A stretch of 37,250 nucleotides of DNA from an uncultured Oscillospiraceae bacterium (GCA_900543305.1 UQQZ01000020.1:1-37250); one strand, 5' to 3'; positions 16,489 through 25,086 are shown, numbered from the stretch's first letter. A program made the numbers and translations. The notes: a model not told the origin generated them from the letters alone.

Positions 16489-18608
16489 TTATTACCCGCT
16501 TCCTCCGCAGAGTGAATGGGAATCAACGGGCTGTCCTTTTCCACTTCTTGTTTGGCTTTCAAGCGCTCCTGAGCCACCCGGTAGAAGGTGAGCTGACTGC
16601 TGAGAGCGGAACGTCCCCGATGACTGACGTGCTGATAGCTGGTATCGGGAAGCATCATCCGGGCATTGGTGTTGTCGCTGAGCAACGTATCCAGGATTTC
16701 AAACCCACGCTGCTTTAGTTCCTCATCTTCCACGGGGAATACCAATTCAATCCGGCGGTCCAGATTTCGAGGCATCCAGTCTGCACTGCCCATATAGATC
16801 TTAGGATTGCCGTTGTTTTCAAATTTAAAGATCCGGCTGTGCTCCAAAAGCTGACCTACAATGCTGATGACGGTAATATTTTCGCTGACACCTTCCAGAC
16901 CTGGAATCAGGCAGCAAATACCGCGAACCACCAACTTAACAGGAACCCCTGCCTGGGAAGCTTCATACAGCAAAGAGATGATTTCCGGATCAACCAGGGA
17001 ATTCACTTTTGCAGTAATGCCGCTGGGCAGGCCCTTCCTCGCATTTTCCGTTTCCGCCCGAATCATCCGGCAGAAGAACGACCGCATCCCATGGGGTGCC
17101 ACCACAAAATGGCGGTACTCCGGGGGCCGGGAATATCCGGTAATGACATTGAACAGGGAAGAGGCGTCAGCACCGTACTGGCTATTGCAGGTAAACATGC
17201 CGATATCCGTATAGATCTTGGCGGTAGAATCGTTGTAGTTACCGGTTCCCAGATGGAGATAACGGCGAATGCCATCCTCTTCCTGGCGAACCACCAAAGC
17301 GATCTTGCAGTGGGTTTTCAACCCATGCAGGCCATAGATAACATGGCATCCGGCCTTTTCCAGTTTGTTAGCCCAGTTAATGTTATTTTCCTCGTCAAAT
17401 CGAGCCTTCAGTTCCACCAGAACAGTAACCTGTTTTCCATTTTCCGCTGCCTTAATGAGTGCCGCAATAATTGGAGAGTTGCCGCTGACACGATACAGGG
17501 TCTGCTTGATGGCCAGAACATTGCTGTCTTCGGCAGCCTGTTCAATAAATTGCACCACGCAGTCGAAACTCTCATAGGGATGGTGAACCATCCGATCCTT
17601 TTCCCGAATTGCCTGGAAAATATCGGTATAGCCCCAGAAATCCGCAGGAGGCACCGGGCGAATGGGTTTGAAGCAAAGAGACTCAAAGCCGTCCAAACCG
17701 GCAAACTTGGACAAGAAGGTCAAATCCAAAGGTCCAGGAAGTTCGTAGATTTCCGTCTTTTTAATTTTGAGCATCTCCACCAGGAATGCCTTGATGTCCC
17801 CATCGCATTTCTGAAGCAATTCCAACCGCACAGGACGTCCCCGTTTCCGCAGCCGGATGGATTTCTTCACTTCACTCATGAAGTCCTCGGCTTCCTCGTC
17901 AATCTCCAAATCGGAGTCTCGAGTAACCCGGAAGGGACAAGCAGCCACAATATCATGCAGTTCAAAAAGCTCGTCCAGCTTGTGGATGATCACATCTTCC
18001 AGCAAAGTAAACTGTCTTCCGTCACTGGAAGGAAGCTCCAGGAAGCGGGGGAGGATAGCAGGAACCTGCACGATGGCAAAACACTTATCTGCCTTGCGGT
18101 CTTCCTTGTTTTTCAGGCAAACTGCAATGTTCAGGGACTTGTTGGACAGCAGGGGAAACGGCCGACTGCCGTCCACTGCCAACGGGGTGAGTACAGGGAA
18201 AAGAATTTTCTCAAAATATTGGGAAAGATATTTTCGCTGCTCCTGGTTCATTTCTTCCACCGAAAGGAAGCGGATTCCCTGCTTGTTCAAGGCGGGAATA
18301 ATAGACCGGTGCAGGCAGGAATACTGCCGCTCCATAAAGCGGTGTGTTTTGTCCTCCAACAGCGGCAAAAGCTCTTGGGGAGTCAAATCGAAATCATTGC
18401 CCTTGTGCTTATATTTGGAGTTGACCTGCGCCTTGACGCCTGCCACCCGGACCATAAAGAACTCGTCCAAGTTGGAACCGGTGATGGCCAGGAAACGAAG
18501 GCGTTCCATCAGGGGATTTTCTTTTTTGGTAGCCTCTTCCAGTACACGGGCATTGAAGTCCATCCAACTCAATTCCCGATTATAATAGGGCATTTTCTTA
18601 TCAGCCAT
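16485..18608 (-). CDS. ppk1: Polyphosphate kinase 1
   Basis: PPK1 reversibly transfers the terminal phosphate of ATP to inorganic polyphosphate. Family motifs seen are YYNRELSWMDFNARVLEEA at the N-terminus and GLKTHCKIALV with the expected phosphohistidine. LHLGTGNYND, LLEHSRIFKFEN (second conserved His) and GSADWMPRNLDRR come later. The protein is 707 residues from ATG 18608. That start is supported by GAGG eight bases upstream; an in-frame GTG lies nine bases earlier. It follows the ppx-like gene by ten bases, so the two should be co-transcribed. Confidence 0.95.
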   Translation of the reverse strand: MADKKMPYYNRELSWMDFNARVLEEATKKENPLMERLRFLAITGSNLDEFFMVRVAGVKAQVNSKYKHKGNDFDLTPQELLPLLEDKTHRFMERQYSCLHRSIIPALNKQGIRFLSVEEMNQEQRKYLSQYFEKILFPVLTPLAVDGSRPFPLLSNKSLNIAVCLKNKEDRKADKCFAIVQVPAILPRFLELPSSDGRQFTLLEDVIIHKLDELFELHDIVAACPFRVTRDSDLEIDEEAEDFMSEVKKSIRLRKRGRPVRLELLQKCDGDIKAFLVEMLKIKKTEIYELPGPLDLTFLSKFAGLDGFESLCFKPIRPVPPADFWGYTDIFQAIREKDRMVHHPYESFDCVVQFIEQAAEDSNVLAIKQTLYRVSGNSPIIAALIKAAENGKQVTVLVELKARFDEENNINWANKLEKAGCHVIYGLHGLKTHCKIALVVRQEEDGIRRYLHLGTGNYNDSTAKIYTDIGMFTCNSQYGADASSLFNVITGYSRPPEYRHFVVAPHGMRSFFCRMIRAETENARKGLPSGITAKVNSLVDPEIISLLYEASQAGVPVKLVVRGICCLIPGLEGVSENITVISIVGQLLEHSRIFKFENNGNPKIYMGSADWMPRNLDRRIELVFPVEDEELKQRGFEILDTLLSDNTNARMMLPDTSYQHVSHRGRSALSSQLTFYRVAQERLKAKQEVEKDSPLIPIHSAEEAGNN

Positions 18609-18618
18609 TACGCTCACC

Positions 18619-20169
18619 TCATATCATGTCGAATTTGATAAAGAGCTCGGGAGAAAGTCCAAACACCTCTTTGAAGAACTGGGCAGATTCCTCAAAAGCC
18701 CACCGTTCCAGCAAAGTGTTGTCGGAAGCCTTGGATCGGAATACCACCCGGTCATCTTCCAAACTGATCTTCAAGTCCCGCAGCTTTCCTCGGTGGGATT
18801 TATCCAGGGCATTGGCAAGGCGGAAAATCGCAGCCATTTTGGAAACAATGATCCGCTCTTCCATAGGAAGCCATGCAAAGTCGGGATTCTCTTCCGCAGA
18901 AAGGTTATCGGAAATGCTCCCGGCTACAAAGGCTATCTCCAGCACCTCGCTTTGCCGAAGCCCGAAAATGTCCATTCCCTTGATCAATTCAAAGGTGCAG
19001 CGATTGTGCTGGCGCACATTGACAAAACTGCCGCAGCTGTGAAGAATGGCGGCCAGCTCTAGCAAAACCCGTTTGGAACTGTCCAGGCCGTGGATCTTTT
19101 TCATCTTGTCAAAAATCTTGCAGGCGATTTCCGCAATCCGATGGGAATGGTCCAAATTGCAGCTAAAACTGTTCGCCGTCGTTTCTGCGCAAGCAATCGC
19201 GCTTTCCCGCAGGTAGGAGGCCAACACGTTTTCAGCTTTGGGAACCAGCAAATACCGTGTAATTGCTTCGGAGATATCCACAGGAGGGGAGATAACCCGT
19301 TTGGTAGTGGGACAAAAACGCAAAAGCCCCTTGTAAATGGAAAGAGAGGTGTACAGCAAGGCGGCACGCTCTTCAGAGATGCTGAACCGGTTAGCAATGC
19401 TCTCGGCCGTTGCGGAACGGATAGATTGATAAAGAGAAGCCAAATTGTCCGTGCGGATCTCGTAAGTATCCTTTGTTTTTTTTGCTTGACAAAGCTGAGC
19501 AATCAACTCCAACTGAGAGCCGGTAAGAATCAGATTCTTCACCTGGAAACGGTCAATGGCAACCCGATTAAAAATGGTGTCCAGGTACTCTTCAATAATG
19601 TAGTGAAAATCCTCAGCTTCCTGGCGCAGACGCCGCAATACATCGTGAAGCTTCAATGCACCCATGGAAATATTCTGGGAATAGACCACTTTTTCCCCGT
19701 CATAAACGGCCACACCAATACTGCCAGATCCCACATAGGCAATCATGGTGTTGCCCTGTTCCAGGAAGTTACTGTCTCCCAGCTTCTCCATGATTTCCTG
19801 ATAAATGTAGGCTTTTTCCACGCCATCTTCCAGCACCGTAACGTCCATCCCATTGCGCACTTTCAACTGGTCCACCACCAAAGCGCGGTTCTGGGCTTCC
19901 CGCAAAGCGGTGCAGGAAATTACCCGAGGCTTTTCTATATTATAGGAAAGCAAGGCGGCAGAAAATTTGGAAAGCACAGAAGAAAGCTCGCGCAAGCTAT
20001 CGAAGCTGATCGCCCCGCTGGAAAACACATCGTGGCCCAAGCTCACCGGATATTCCAGTCGGTCCAATGTAACCACGTTGCCTTTAGTCCATTGGGAAAC
20101 CCGCATCCGCACGTTGTTGGAGCCAATCTCTATGACGGCTGCTGCGCGGGCGGCGCTTTTCTTATTCAA
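18619..20169 (-). CDS. Ppx/GppA-family protein with an altered active site
   Basis: Ppx/GppA enzymes hydrolyse polyphosphate or pppGpp with an actin-like ATPase fold plus a C-terminal HD-like domain. The first loop IEIGSNNVRMRV and the Glu region LEDGVEKA (E118) are recognisable. The second phosphate loop reads YVGSGSIG, where homologs read DIGGGSTE, so the conserved Asp becomes Tyr145 and the Glu becomes Gly152. The HD-like motif reads LHSCG (H377-S378). The protein has 516 residues. TTG 20169 is eight bases after AAGGAGG. It shares an operon with ppk1. It may be a weak enzyme or a regulatory pseudoenzyme. Confidence 0.82.
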   Translation of the reverse strand: MNKKSAARAAAVIEIGSNNVRMRVSQWTKGNVVTLDRLEYPVSLGHDVFSSGAISFDSLRELSSVLSKFSAALLSYNIEKPRVISCTALREAQNRALVVDQLKVRNGMDVTVLEDGVEKAYIYQEIMEKLGDSNFLEQGNTMIAYVGSGSIGVAVYDGEKVVYSQNISMGALKLHDVLRRLRQEAEDFHYIIEEYLDTIFNRVAIDRFQVKNLILTGSQLELIAQLCQAKKTKDTYEIRTDNLASLYQSIRSATAESIANRFSISEERAALLYTSLSIYKGLLRFCPTTKRVISPPVDISEAITRYLLVPKAENVLASYLRESAIACAETTANSFSCNLDHSHRIAEIACKIFDKMKKIHGLDSSKRVLLELAAILHSCGSFVNVRQHNRCTFELIKGMDIFGLRQSEVLEIAFVAGSISDNLSAEENPDFAWLPMEERIIVSKMAAIFRLANALDKSHRGKLRDLKISLEDDRVVFRSKASDNTLLERWAFEESAQFFKEVFGLSPELFIKFDMI

Positions 20170-20208
20170 GAGGGATCCCTCCTTGGAAATGATATTAATA
20201 CTTGTCCT

Positions 20209-20237
20209 ATTATACCAAAAAGGAAAGGGATGTTCAA
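20209..20237 (-). promoter_or_regulatory. Promoter of the ppx-ppk1 operon
   Basis: On the minus strand TTGAAC (20237-20232) is followed after 17 bases by a perfect TATAAT (20214-20209). The start of transcription would fall about 30-35 bases before the TTG start codon. Confidence 0.75.
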
Positions 20238-20325
20238 ATTAAGTTTTGGAAAGATTGGGGAAAAATCTAGATTATTTTCCGTCCAAGTCCCTTTTCTCAG
20301 CATGCGAAAAGTCTCTGAAAAATAA

Positions 20326-20342
20326 TTTCAAATTTTTTGAAA
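20326..20342. repeat. AT-rich inverted repeat upstream of the tRNA promoter
   Basis: TTTCAAA and TTTGAAA are separated by TTT, forming a 17-base perfect dyad. It lies just upstream of the tRNA-Ser -35 box, where UP-like or regulatory sequence could sit. Confidence 0.4.
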
Positions 20343-20349
20343 AAAAGAC

Positions 20350-20378
20350 TTGATTTTTTTCTGAGGATCCGTTATAAT
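20350..20378 (+). promoter_or_regulatory. Promoter of tRNA-Ser
   Basis: TTGATT at 20350-20355 and a perfect TATAAT at 20373-20378 are separated by 17 bases. The tRNA begins 16 bases downstream of the -10 box. Confidence 0.8.
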
Positions 20379-20393
20379 AATCAAGCGCCAGAT

Positions 20394-20479
20394 GGAGAGG
20401 TATTCTAATGGTAAGGAGCCACATTGGAAATGTGGTGTGCCGCAAGGCATTGTGCGTTCGAGTCGCATCCTCTCCGCCA
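20394..20479 (+). tRNA. tRNA-Ser (anticodon GGA)
   Basis: The acceptor stem GGAGAGG pairs with CCTCTCC at 20469-20475, followed by the discriminator G and an encoded CCA. The anticodon stem CCACA/TGTGG closes the loop TTGGAAA, giving anticodon GGA at 20426-20428. The long variable arm is that of a class II tRNA, and the T-loop contains GTTCGAGTC. It has its own promoter and terminator. Confidence 0.96.
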
Positions 20480-20481
20480 AG

Positions 20482-20514
20482 AAAACGCTGAATTCTTTGA
20501 ATTCAGCGTTTTTT
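20482..20514 (+). terminator. Terminator of tRNA-Ser
   Basis: The stem AACGCTGAATTC / GAATTCAGCGTT with a three-base loop is followed by a run of T. It starts three bases after the tRNA CCA. Confidence 0.93.
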
Positions 20515-20526
20515 CATAGGTTCCTC

Positions 20527-20555
20527 TTGCCAGGACCTTCGCCGTGGGGTATGAT
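20527..20555 (+). promoter_or_regulatory. Promoter of asnS
   Basis: TTGCCA at 20527-20532 and TATGAT at 20550-20555 are separated by 17 bases. It lies between the tRNA terminator and asnS. Confidence 0.65.
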
Positions 20556-20587
20556 AGGTACATCATGGTAAAAAATAGATAACGAAA

Positions 20588-20612
20588 GGGAGGGAGCAGC
20601 CTGAACCGGCTG
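20588..20612 (+). promoter_or_regulatory. asnS ribosome binding site with hairpin spacer
   Basis: GGGAGGG (20588-20594) is 26 bases from ATG 20621, too far for normal use. A small hairpin CAGCC-TGAACC-GGCTG (20597-20612) lies between. If it folds, the effective distance becomes about ten bases. Confidence 0.45.
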
Positions 20613-20620
20613 TGCCAGAA

Positions 20621-22015
20621 ATGAAGAGAGAGGAAGTAGCATCGTTTTACAAGGACCTTTCCTCCTATGCGGGAAAAACCGTTACCGTCTGCGGTTGGGC
20701 CAGGTCCATTCGGGATTCCAAAACTCTGGGATTTATCGACCTGAATGACGGTACGTCTTTCAAGGGCGTCCAAATCGTCTTTGAGGATGGGAAAATTGAC
20801 AATTTCAAAGAGATTGCCTCTCAGAATGTGGGAGCTGCCTTGCGGGTTACAGGCACTCTGTTGGCCACCCCCGAAGCAAAACAGCCCTTTGAGATTCACG
20901 CCCAGGAGATCGTGGTAGAGGGACCTTCTTCCCCGGAATATCCCTTGCAGAAGAAACGCCACACGGTGGAATATCTTCGTACCATCGCCCACCTGCGTCC
21001 CCGTACCAACCTGTACAGCGCTGCGTTTCGGGTTCGTTCTGCCGCTGCATATGGGGTGCACAAGTTCTTCCAGGAAAATGGATTTGTCTATGCTCACACT
21101 CCCATCATCACCGGAAGCGACTGCGAGGGGGCAGGGGAGATGTTCCAGGTGACCACTTTGGATCTGGACCATCTGCCTCAAACGGAAGATGGCCAGGTAA
21201 ACTACAAAGAAGACTTCTTCCAAAAGCCCACTTCTTTGACGGTTTCCGGCCAGCTGGAAGCGGAATGCATGGCTTTGGCGTTTTCTAAAGTGTATACCTT
21301 TGGGCCCACTTTCCGGGCAGAGCGCTCTTATACGCAGCGTCATGCGGCTGAATTCTGGATGATTGAACCGGAAATTGCTTTTGCCGATTTGAACGATGAC
21401 ATGGATGTCATTGAAGCTGTCATCAAATATGTGGTTAAATACGTTCTGGAAACTTGTCCGCAGGACTTGGAGTTCTGCAACACTTTTGTGGACAAAGGAC
21501 TGCTGGAGCGGTTACGCCACGTAGCGGACTCTGATTTTGTGCGGGTTTCCTATACCGACGCTGTTAAGATTCTGGAAAAGCATAACGACGAATTTGAATA
21601 CAAAGTCAGCTGGGGTGCGGACCTTCAAACGGAACACGAAAAGTTCCTGACGGAAAAGCATTTTGGCAAGCCTGTATTTGTGACGGATTATCCCAAAGAG
21701 ATCAAGGCTTTCTACATGCGGCTCAACGACGACGGCAAGACTGTAGCGGCCACCGATCTGCTGGTACCTGGTATTGGCGAACTTGTGGGCGCCAGCCAGC
21801 GTGAAGAACGCTACGACGTGTTGCTCCAGCGGATCAGGGAACTGGGCCTCAACGAGGAAGACTATTGGTGGTATCTGGACCTGCGCAAGTTTGGCGGCAC
21901 AAAACACGCCGGTTTTGGAATCGGATTTGAACGTTTGGTGATGTATTTGACCGGTATTTCCAATATCCGGGATGTACTGCCCTTCCCCCGTACCACCGGT
22001 GTGGCTGAATTTTAA
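20621..22015 (+). CDS. asnS: Asparaginyl-tRNA synthetase
   Basis: AsnRS charges tRNA-Asn with asparagine. The N-terminal OB-fold anticodon-binding domain (VTVCGWARSIRDSKTLGFIDLNDG) is followed by the class IIb catalytic core. Motif 2 is FRAERSYTQRHAAEFWMIEPE, and motif 3 lies in GFGIGFERLVMYLTG. The C-terminus DVLPFPRTTGVAEF fits AsnRS rather than AspRS. The length of 464 residues is standard. GTG 20612 is in frame and could extend it by three codons. Having AsnRS suggests direct charging is available, although an indirect GatCAB route elsewhere is not excluded. Confidence 0.95.
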   Translation: MKREEVASFYKDLSSYAGKTVTVCGWARSIRDSKTLGFIDLNDGTSFKGVQIVFEDGKIDNFKEIASQNVGAALRVTGTLLATPEAKQPFEIHAQEIVVEGPSSPEYPLQKKRHTVEYLRTIAHLRPRTNLYSAAFRVRSAAAYGVHKFFQENGFVYAHTPIITGSDCEGAGEMFQVTTLDLDHLPQTEDGQVNYKEDFFQKPTSLTVSGQLEAECMALAFSKVYTFGPTFRAERSYTQRHAAEFWMIEPEIAFADLNDDMDVIEAVIKYVVKYVLETCPQDLEFCNTFVDKGLLERLRHVADSDFVRVSYTDAVKILEKHNDEFEYKVSWGADLQTEHEKFLTEKHFGKPVFVTDYPKEIKAFYMRLNDDGKTVAATDLLVPGIGELVGASQREERYDVLLQRIRELGLNEEDYWWYLDLRKFGGTKHAGFGIGFERLVMYLTGISNIRDVLPFPRTTGVAEF

Positions 22016-22020
22016 CAAGC

Positions 22021-22055
22021 AAAAATGCGGTGGACCCAAGCCCACCGCATTTATT
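22021..22055. terminator. Bidirectional terminator between asnS and the PurF-like gene
   Basis: AAATGCGGTGG pairs with CCACCGCATTT around an eight-base loop, flanked by A-rich sequence on the left and TTTATTTT on the right. The two genes converge here. Confidence 0.88.
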
Positions 22056-22077
22056 TTAGAATTGTTTTGAGAAACAG

Positions 22078-23484
22078 TTACTCCTGCCCATCCCAGCAAT
22101 AGGTGCACAACTTGCACTTGTCGATACCAACCGACTGAATCATATCGTCCAGGCGATGATACCGCAAAGAGGTAAAGTTCAATTTCTTGCCGATATACTC
22201 GATCATGGCATTGTATTGGCTGCTCTCCGGATCGGCATAAGCCGTCAGATCCGCAGGCTCCTCGGTACCTTCCATCTCTTTAATCACCCGACGGGTAATC
22301 AGATCCATCACAGAGGTGGAACGGGAGAAGTTCAAATACTTGCAGCCATAGAGGAGAGGAGGGCAAGCGGGACGCACATGCACTTCTTTTGCGCCGCTCT
22401 GATAGAGAAATTCCGTGGTTTCCCGAAGCTGCGTCCCCCGGACAATGGAGTCGTCGATCAAGAGCAGGCTCTTGTTCTGGATCAATTCATGTACAGGAAT
22501 CAACTTCATGCGGGCAATCAGATCACGCTGACTCTGCATGGTGGGCATAAAGGACCGGGGCCATGTGGGAGTATACTTGATAAAAGGCCGGGAGAAGGGG
22601 ATTCCGGATTCATTGGCATACCCCACAGCATGAGCCGTACCAGAATCGGGCACGCCCGCCACCGTATCGGGATGAGCATCGTCCCTGCGAGCCAACATGG
22701 CGCCGCACCGGTAACGCATCTCTTCCACGCTGACCCCCTCATAGGAAGAGGAGGGATATCCGTAGTACACCCACAGGAAGGTACAAATCTTCATGTCCTT
22801 TCCGGGGCTCACCAACGTTTGAATTCCTTCCGGAGTCACCGAAACAATTTCACCGGGGCCCAGTTCCCGTTCTTCCGTGTACCCCAGATTCAAATATGCG
22901 AAGCTTTCAAAGGACACGCAGAAAGCTCCTTCTTTTTTGCCGATAACCACAGGGGTACGGCCCAGTTTATCCCGGGCGGCAAGAATGCCTTTGGGAGTCA
23001 TGATCAGAATCGTCATGGAACCGTCAATGGTTTCCTGAGCGTACTGGATTCCCTCAATCAGGTTAGCTTTCTGATTGATGACAGAAGCCACCAATTCTGT
23101 GGCGTTGATATCGCCGCCGCTCATTTCCAGAAAATGAGAGTGACCGCTTTTGAAAAGCTGGTCCACGATTTCGGAAATATTGTTGATCTTACCCACGGTC
23201 ACAATGGCATATGTACCGTGATGGGACCGTACAATCAAGGGTTGCGGTTCATAGTCGGAAATACATCCGATCCCCAGATGACCATGCATGGCAGAAACAT
23301 CCTTGTCAAACTTCGTCCGGAAAGGAGAGTTTTCGATGTTGTGGATCGCCCGATCAAACCCTTTAGACTGATCATAAACAGCCATACCGGCCCGACGGGT
23401 TCCCAGGTGGGAGTGGTAGTCTGTTCCAAAAAACAGGTCAAACAAACAATCGTCCTTTGAAGCTACGCCAAAAAAGCCGCCCAT
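22078..23484 (-). CDS. PurF-like amidophosphoribosyltransferase paralog, glutaminase residues missing
   Basis: The 468-residue protein aligns with PurF over its whole length. The phosphoribosyltransferase half is intact: GVPDSGTAHAVGYA, then RSFMPTMQSQRDL, then the PRPP loop IDDSIVRGT (343-351). Cysteines at 234, 381, 457 and 460 fit the iron-sulfur ligands of B. subtilis-type PurF. The glutaminase half is degenerate. It starts MGGFFGV, with Gly where the Cys nucleophile should be. The usual HNGN reads TVGK, and the conserved Arg and Asp regions also differ. The start is firm (GGAGG before the ATG). It may use ammonia, take nitrogen from a partner, or do something else. Automatic annotation as ordinary PurF would be misleading. 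Confidence 0.85.
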   Translation of the reverse strand: MGGFFGVASKDDCLFDLFFGTDYHSHLGTRRAGMAVYDQSKGFDRAIHNIENSPFRTKFDKDVSAMHGHLGIGCISDYEPQPLIVRSHHGTYAIVTVGKINNISEIVDQLFKSGHSHFLEMSGGDINATELVASVINQKANLIEGIQYAQETIDGSMTILIMTPKGILAARDKLGRTPVVIGKKEGAFCVSFESFAYLNLGYTEERELGPGEIVSVTPEGIQTLVSPGKDMKICTFLWVYYGYPSSSYEGVSVEEMRYRCGAMLARRDDAHPDTVAGVPDSGTAHAVGYANESGIPFSRPFIKYTPTWPRSFMPTMQSQRDLIARMKLIPVHELIQNKSLLLIDDSIVRGTQLRETTEFLYQSGAKEVHVRPACPPLLYGCKYLNFSRSTSVMDLITRRVIKEMEGTEEPADLTAYADPESSQYNAMIEYIGKKLNFTSLRYHRLDDMIQSVGIDKCKLCTYCWDGQE

Positions 23485-23539
23485 AAAAATCCTCCGTCAT
23501 TCAAAATATGAAAGAAATCGATGGTTATCACAGGAAAAT

Positions 23540-23568
23540 ATTATAGCACACTCTGCAGAAAACTACAA
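23540..23568 (-). promoter_or_regulatory. Promoter of the PurF-like gene
   Basis: On the minus strand TTGTAG (23568-23563) and a perfect TATAAT (23545-23540) are separated by 17 bases. Confidence 0.65.
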
Positions 23569-23685
23569 TTTTCTTTCGCGAATTCTTTCGATAAAACCTG
23601 AACTTGATAAGGTTGCACAGAAAACTGTCACCAGAACGCCACACCTCATACAAAACGTAAAAAATGCAGGAGTAGAAAAATCATT

Positions 23686-23714
23686 TTGCATTTTTCTTTT
23701 GAATAGAGTAAAAT
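23686..23714 (+). promoter_or_regulatory. Promoter of the aminotransferase gene
   Basis: TTGCAT at 23686-23691 and TAAAAT at 23709-23714 are separated by 17 bases, about 75 bases before the start codon. Confidence 0.7.
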
Positions 23715-23788
23715 ATGAAAAGTTTGTAGGTCGAAAATGAAAAGCGGCATGACGCTATCATTCAAAAAATGGTTAGGGAGATGTTGTG

Positions 23789-25072
23789 ATGAAGTTGGCG
23801 GCAAAAACAAAAGAGGAGTTGCGTCAGATCCATCAGGAAGCTGAAAAGCAATATGAGGATTTTAAGAGCCTGAACCTGTCGCTGAATATGGCTCGTGGCA
23901 AACCCTGCGCTGAGCAGTTGGATTTAGCTCTGGGTGTGTTGGAGGCCCTTCATGCCCGCAGCGAGTTTGCAAACTCCAATGGAGACGATTGCCGAAACTA
24001 TGGAGTGTGGAATGGCCTTCCCGAGATGCGGGCTATTTTCAGCAAGATGTTGGAGATCCCCGCGGATCAAATTATTCTGGGCAATAACTCCAGTTTGCAG
24101 ATGATGTTTGACTGCATTTCACAAGGATTTACGCACGGCTTTAGTGGATGCACTCCCTGGGGCCGTCAGGAAAAGGTCAAGTTTCTCTGTCCTGCTCCTG
24201 GTTACGACCGTCACTTCGCCGTGACCGAATATTTTGGCTTTGAGATGATTCCTGTTCCCATGCTGAAAACGGGCCCCGATATGGACTTGATCGAGCGGTT
24301 GGTAAAAGATGATGAAACCATTAAAGGCTGCTGGTGCGTTCCCAAGTACTCCAATCCCACTGGGATTACTTATTCCGACGATACCGTCCGCCGGTTTGCT
24401 GCTTTGAAGCCCAAAGCCAAGGATTTCCGGATCATGTGGGATAACGCATACTGCGTCCACGATCTGACCGATACGCCGGATACTCTGCTGGATCTCTATG
24501 CCGAGTGCCTCAAACAGGGAACGGAAGATAACGTCTTGTTCTTTGCTTCCACTTCCAAAATTTCTTCCCCCGGGGCTGGCGTGGCCGCCTTGGCTGCCAG
24601 CAAAGCCAATATTGCTGACCTGAAGCGCCGCTTCACGGTCCAGACCATTGGCCCCGATAAGCTCAATCAGCTGCGGCACATCTTGTTCCTCCACGATATC
24701 AACGGAGTGTATTCCCTCATGCAGGGCCATCGTAAGATTCTGGAACCCAAATTCCACATTGTGGAAGATGCACTGGAACGGGAATTGGGTGATCTGGGAA
24801 TCGCCAAGTGGAGCAAGCCCAACGGCGGATACTTTGTCAACCTGGACGTTATGAACGGATGCGCCAAGCGCGTGGTTTCTCTCTGCAAAGAGGCAGGTGT
24901 CGTTTTGACCGATGCTGGGGCCACCTTCCCCTATGGAGCGGACCCCAACGACAGCAACATCCGGATTGCACCGTCCTTCCCGCCTCAGGAAGAACTGCGT
25001 CAGGCAATGCATCTGCTGTGCATCTGTGTACGTTTGGCAGCCAGCGAAAAACTTTTGTCCGAGAGGTTTTAA
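23789..25072 (+). CDS. Aminotransferase, class Ic aspartate aminotransferase type
   Basis: This PLP enzyme resembles the MocR-like/Corynebacterium AspT group of aspartate aminotransferases, which moves the amino group between aspartate and 2-oxoglutarate. Motifs in order are NMARGKPC near the N-terminus, NYGVWNGLPEMR, PAPGYDRHFAV, PKYSNPTG, DNAYCVHDL and STSKISSPGAG with the PLP lysine at K257. The protein is 427 residues. AGGGAG at 23775-23780 is eight bases before ATG 23789; a GTG one codon earlier is possible. It is transcribed alone. The substrate is inferred from family resemblance. Confidence 0.87.
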   Translation: MKLAAKTKEELRQIHQEAEKQYEDFKSLNLSLNMARGKPCAEQLDLALGVLEALHARSEFANSNGDDCRNYGVWNGLPEMRAIFSKMLEIPADQIILGNNSSLQMMFDCISQGFTHGFSGCTPWGRQEKVKFLCPAPGYDRHFAVTEYFGFEMIPVPMLKTGPDMDLIERLVKDDETIKGCWCVPKYSNPTGITYSDDTVRRFAALKPKAKDFRIMWDNAYCVHDLTDTPDTLLDLYAECLKQGTEDNVLFFASTSKISSPGAGVAALAASKANIADLKRRFTVQTIGPDKLNQLRHILFLHDINGVYSLMQGHRKILEPKFHIVEDALERELGDLGIAKWSKPNGGYFVNLDVMNGCAKRVVSLCKEAGVVLTDAGATFPYGADPNDSNIRIAPSFPPQEELRQAMHLLCICVRLAASEKLLSERF

Positions 25073-25086
25073 TTCCATGTAACTTC

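Larger units (their letters stand above)
23485..23788. other. Divergent intergenic region
   Basis: These 304 bases between the PurF-like gene and the aminotransferase hold one promoter for each direction. I see no coding sequence and no riboswitch that I recognise. AAAAATGCA (about 23660-23668) and TGCATTTTT (23687-23695) form a loose dyad that overlaps the plus-strand -35 box. Confidence 0.6.

Noticed and set aside
16839..18638. 599-codon plus-strand open frame opposite ppk1
   Set aside because: It is the complement of PPK1 coding sequence and has no family features.
20405..21343. Long minus-strand open frame across tRNA-Ser and asnS
   Set aside because: It runs through a tRNA, a terminator and the firmly identified asnS, so it is a shadow.
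23659..23700. AAAAATGCA / TGCATTTTT dyad as a riboswitch or terminator
   Set aside because: The loop is long, the stem is AT-rich and it overlaps a promoter -35, so chance or an operator half-site is more likely.
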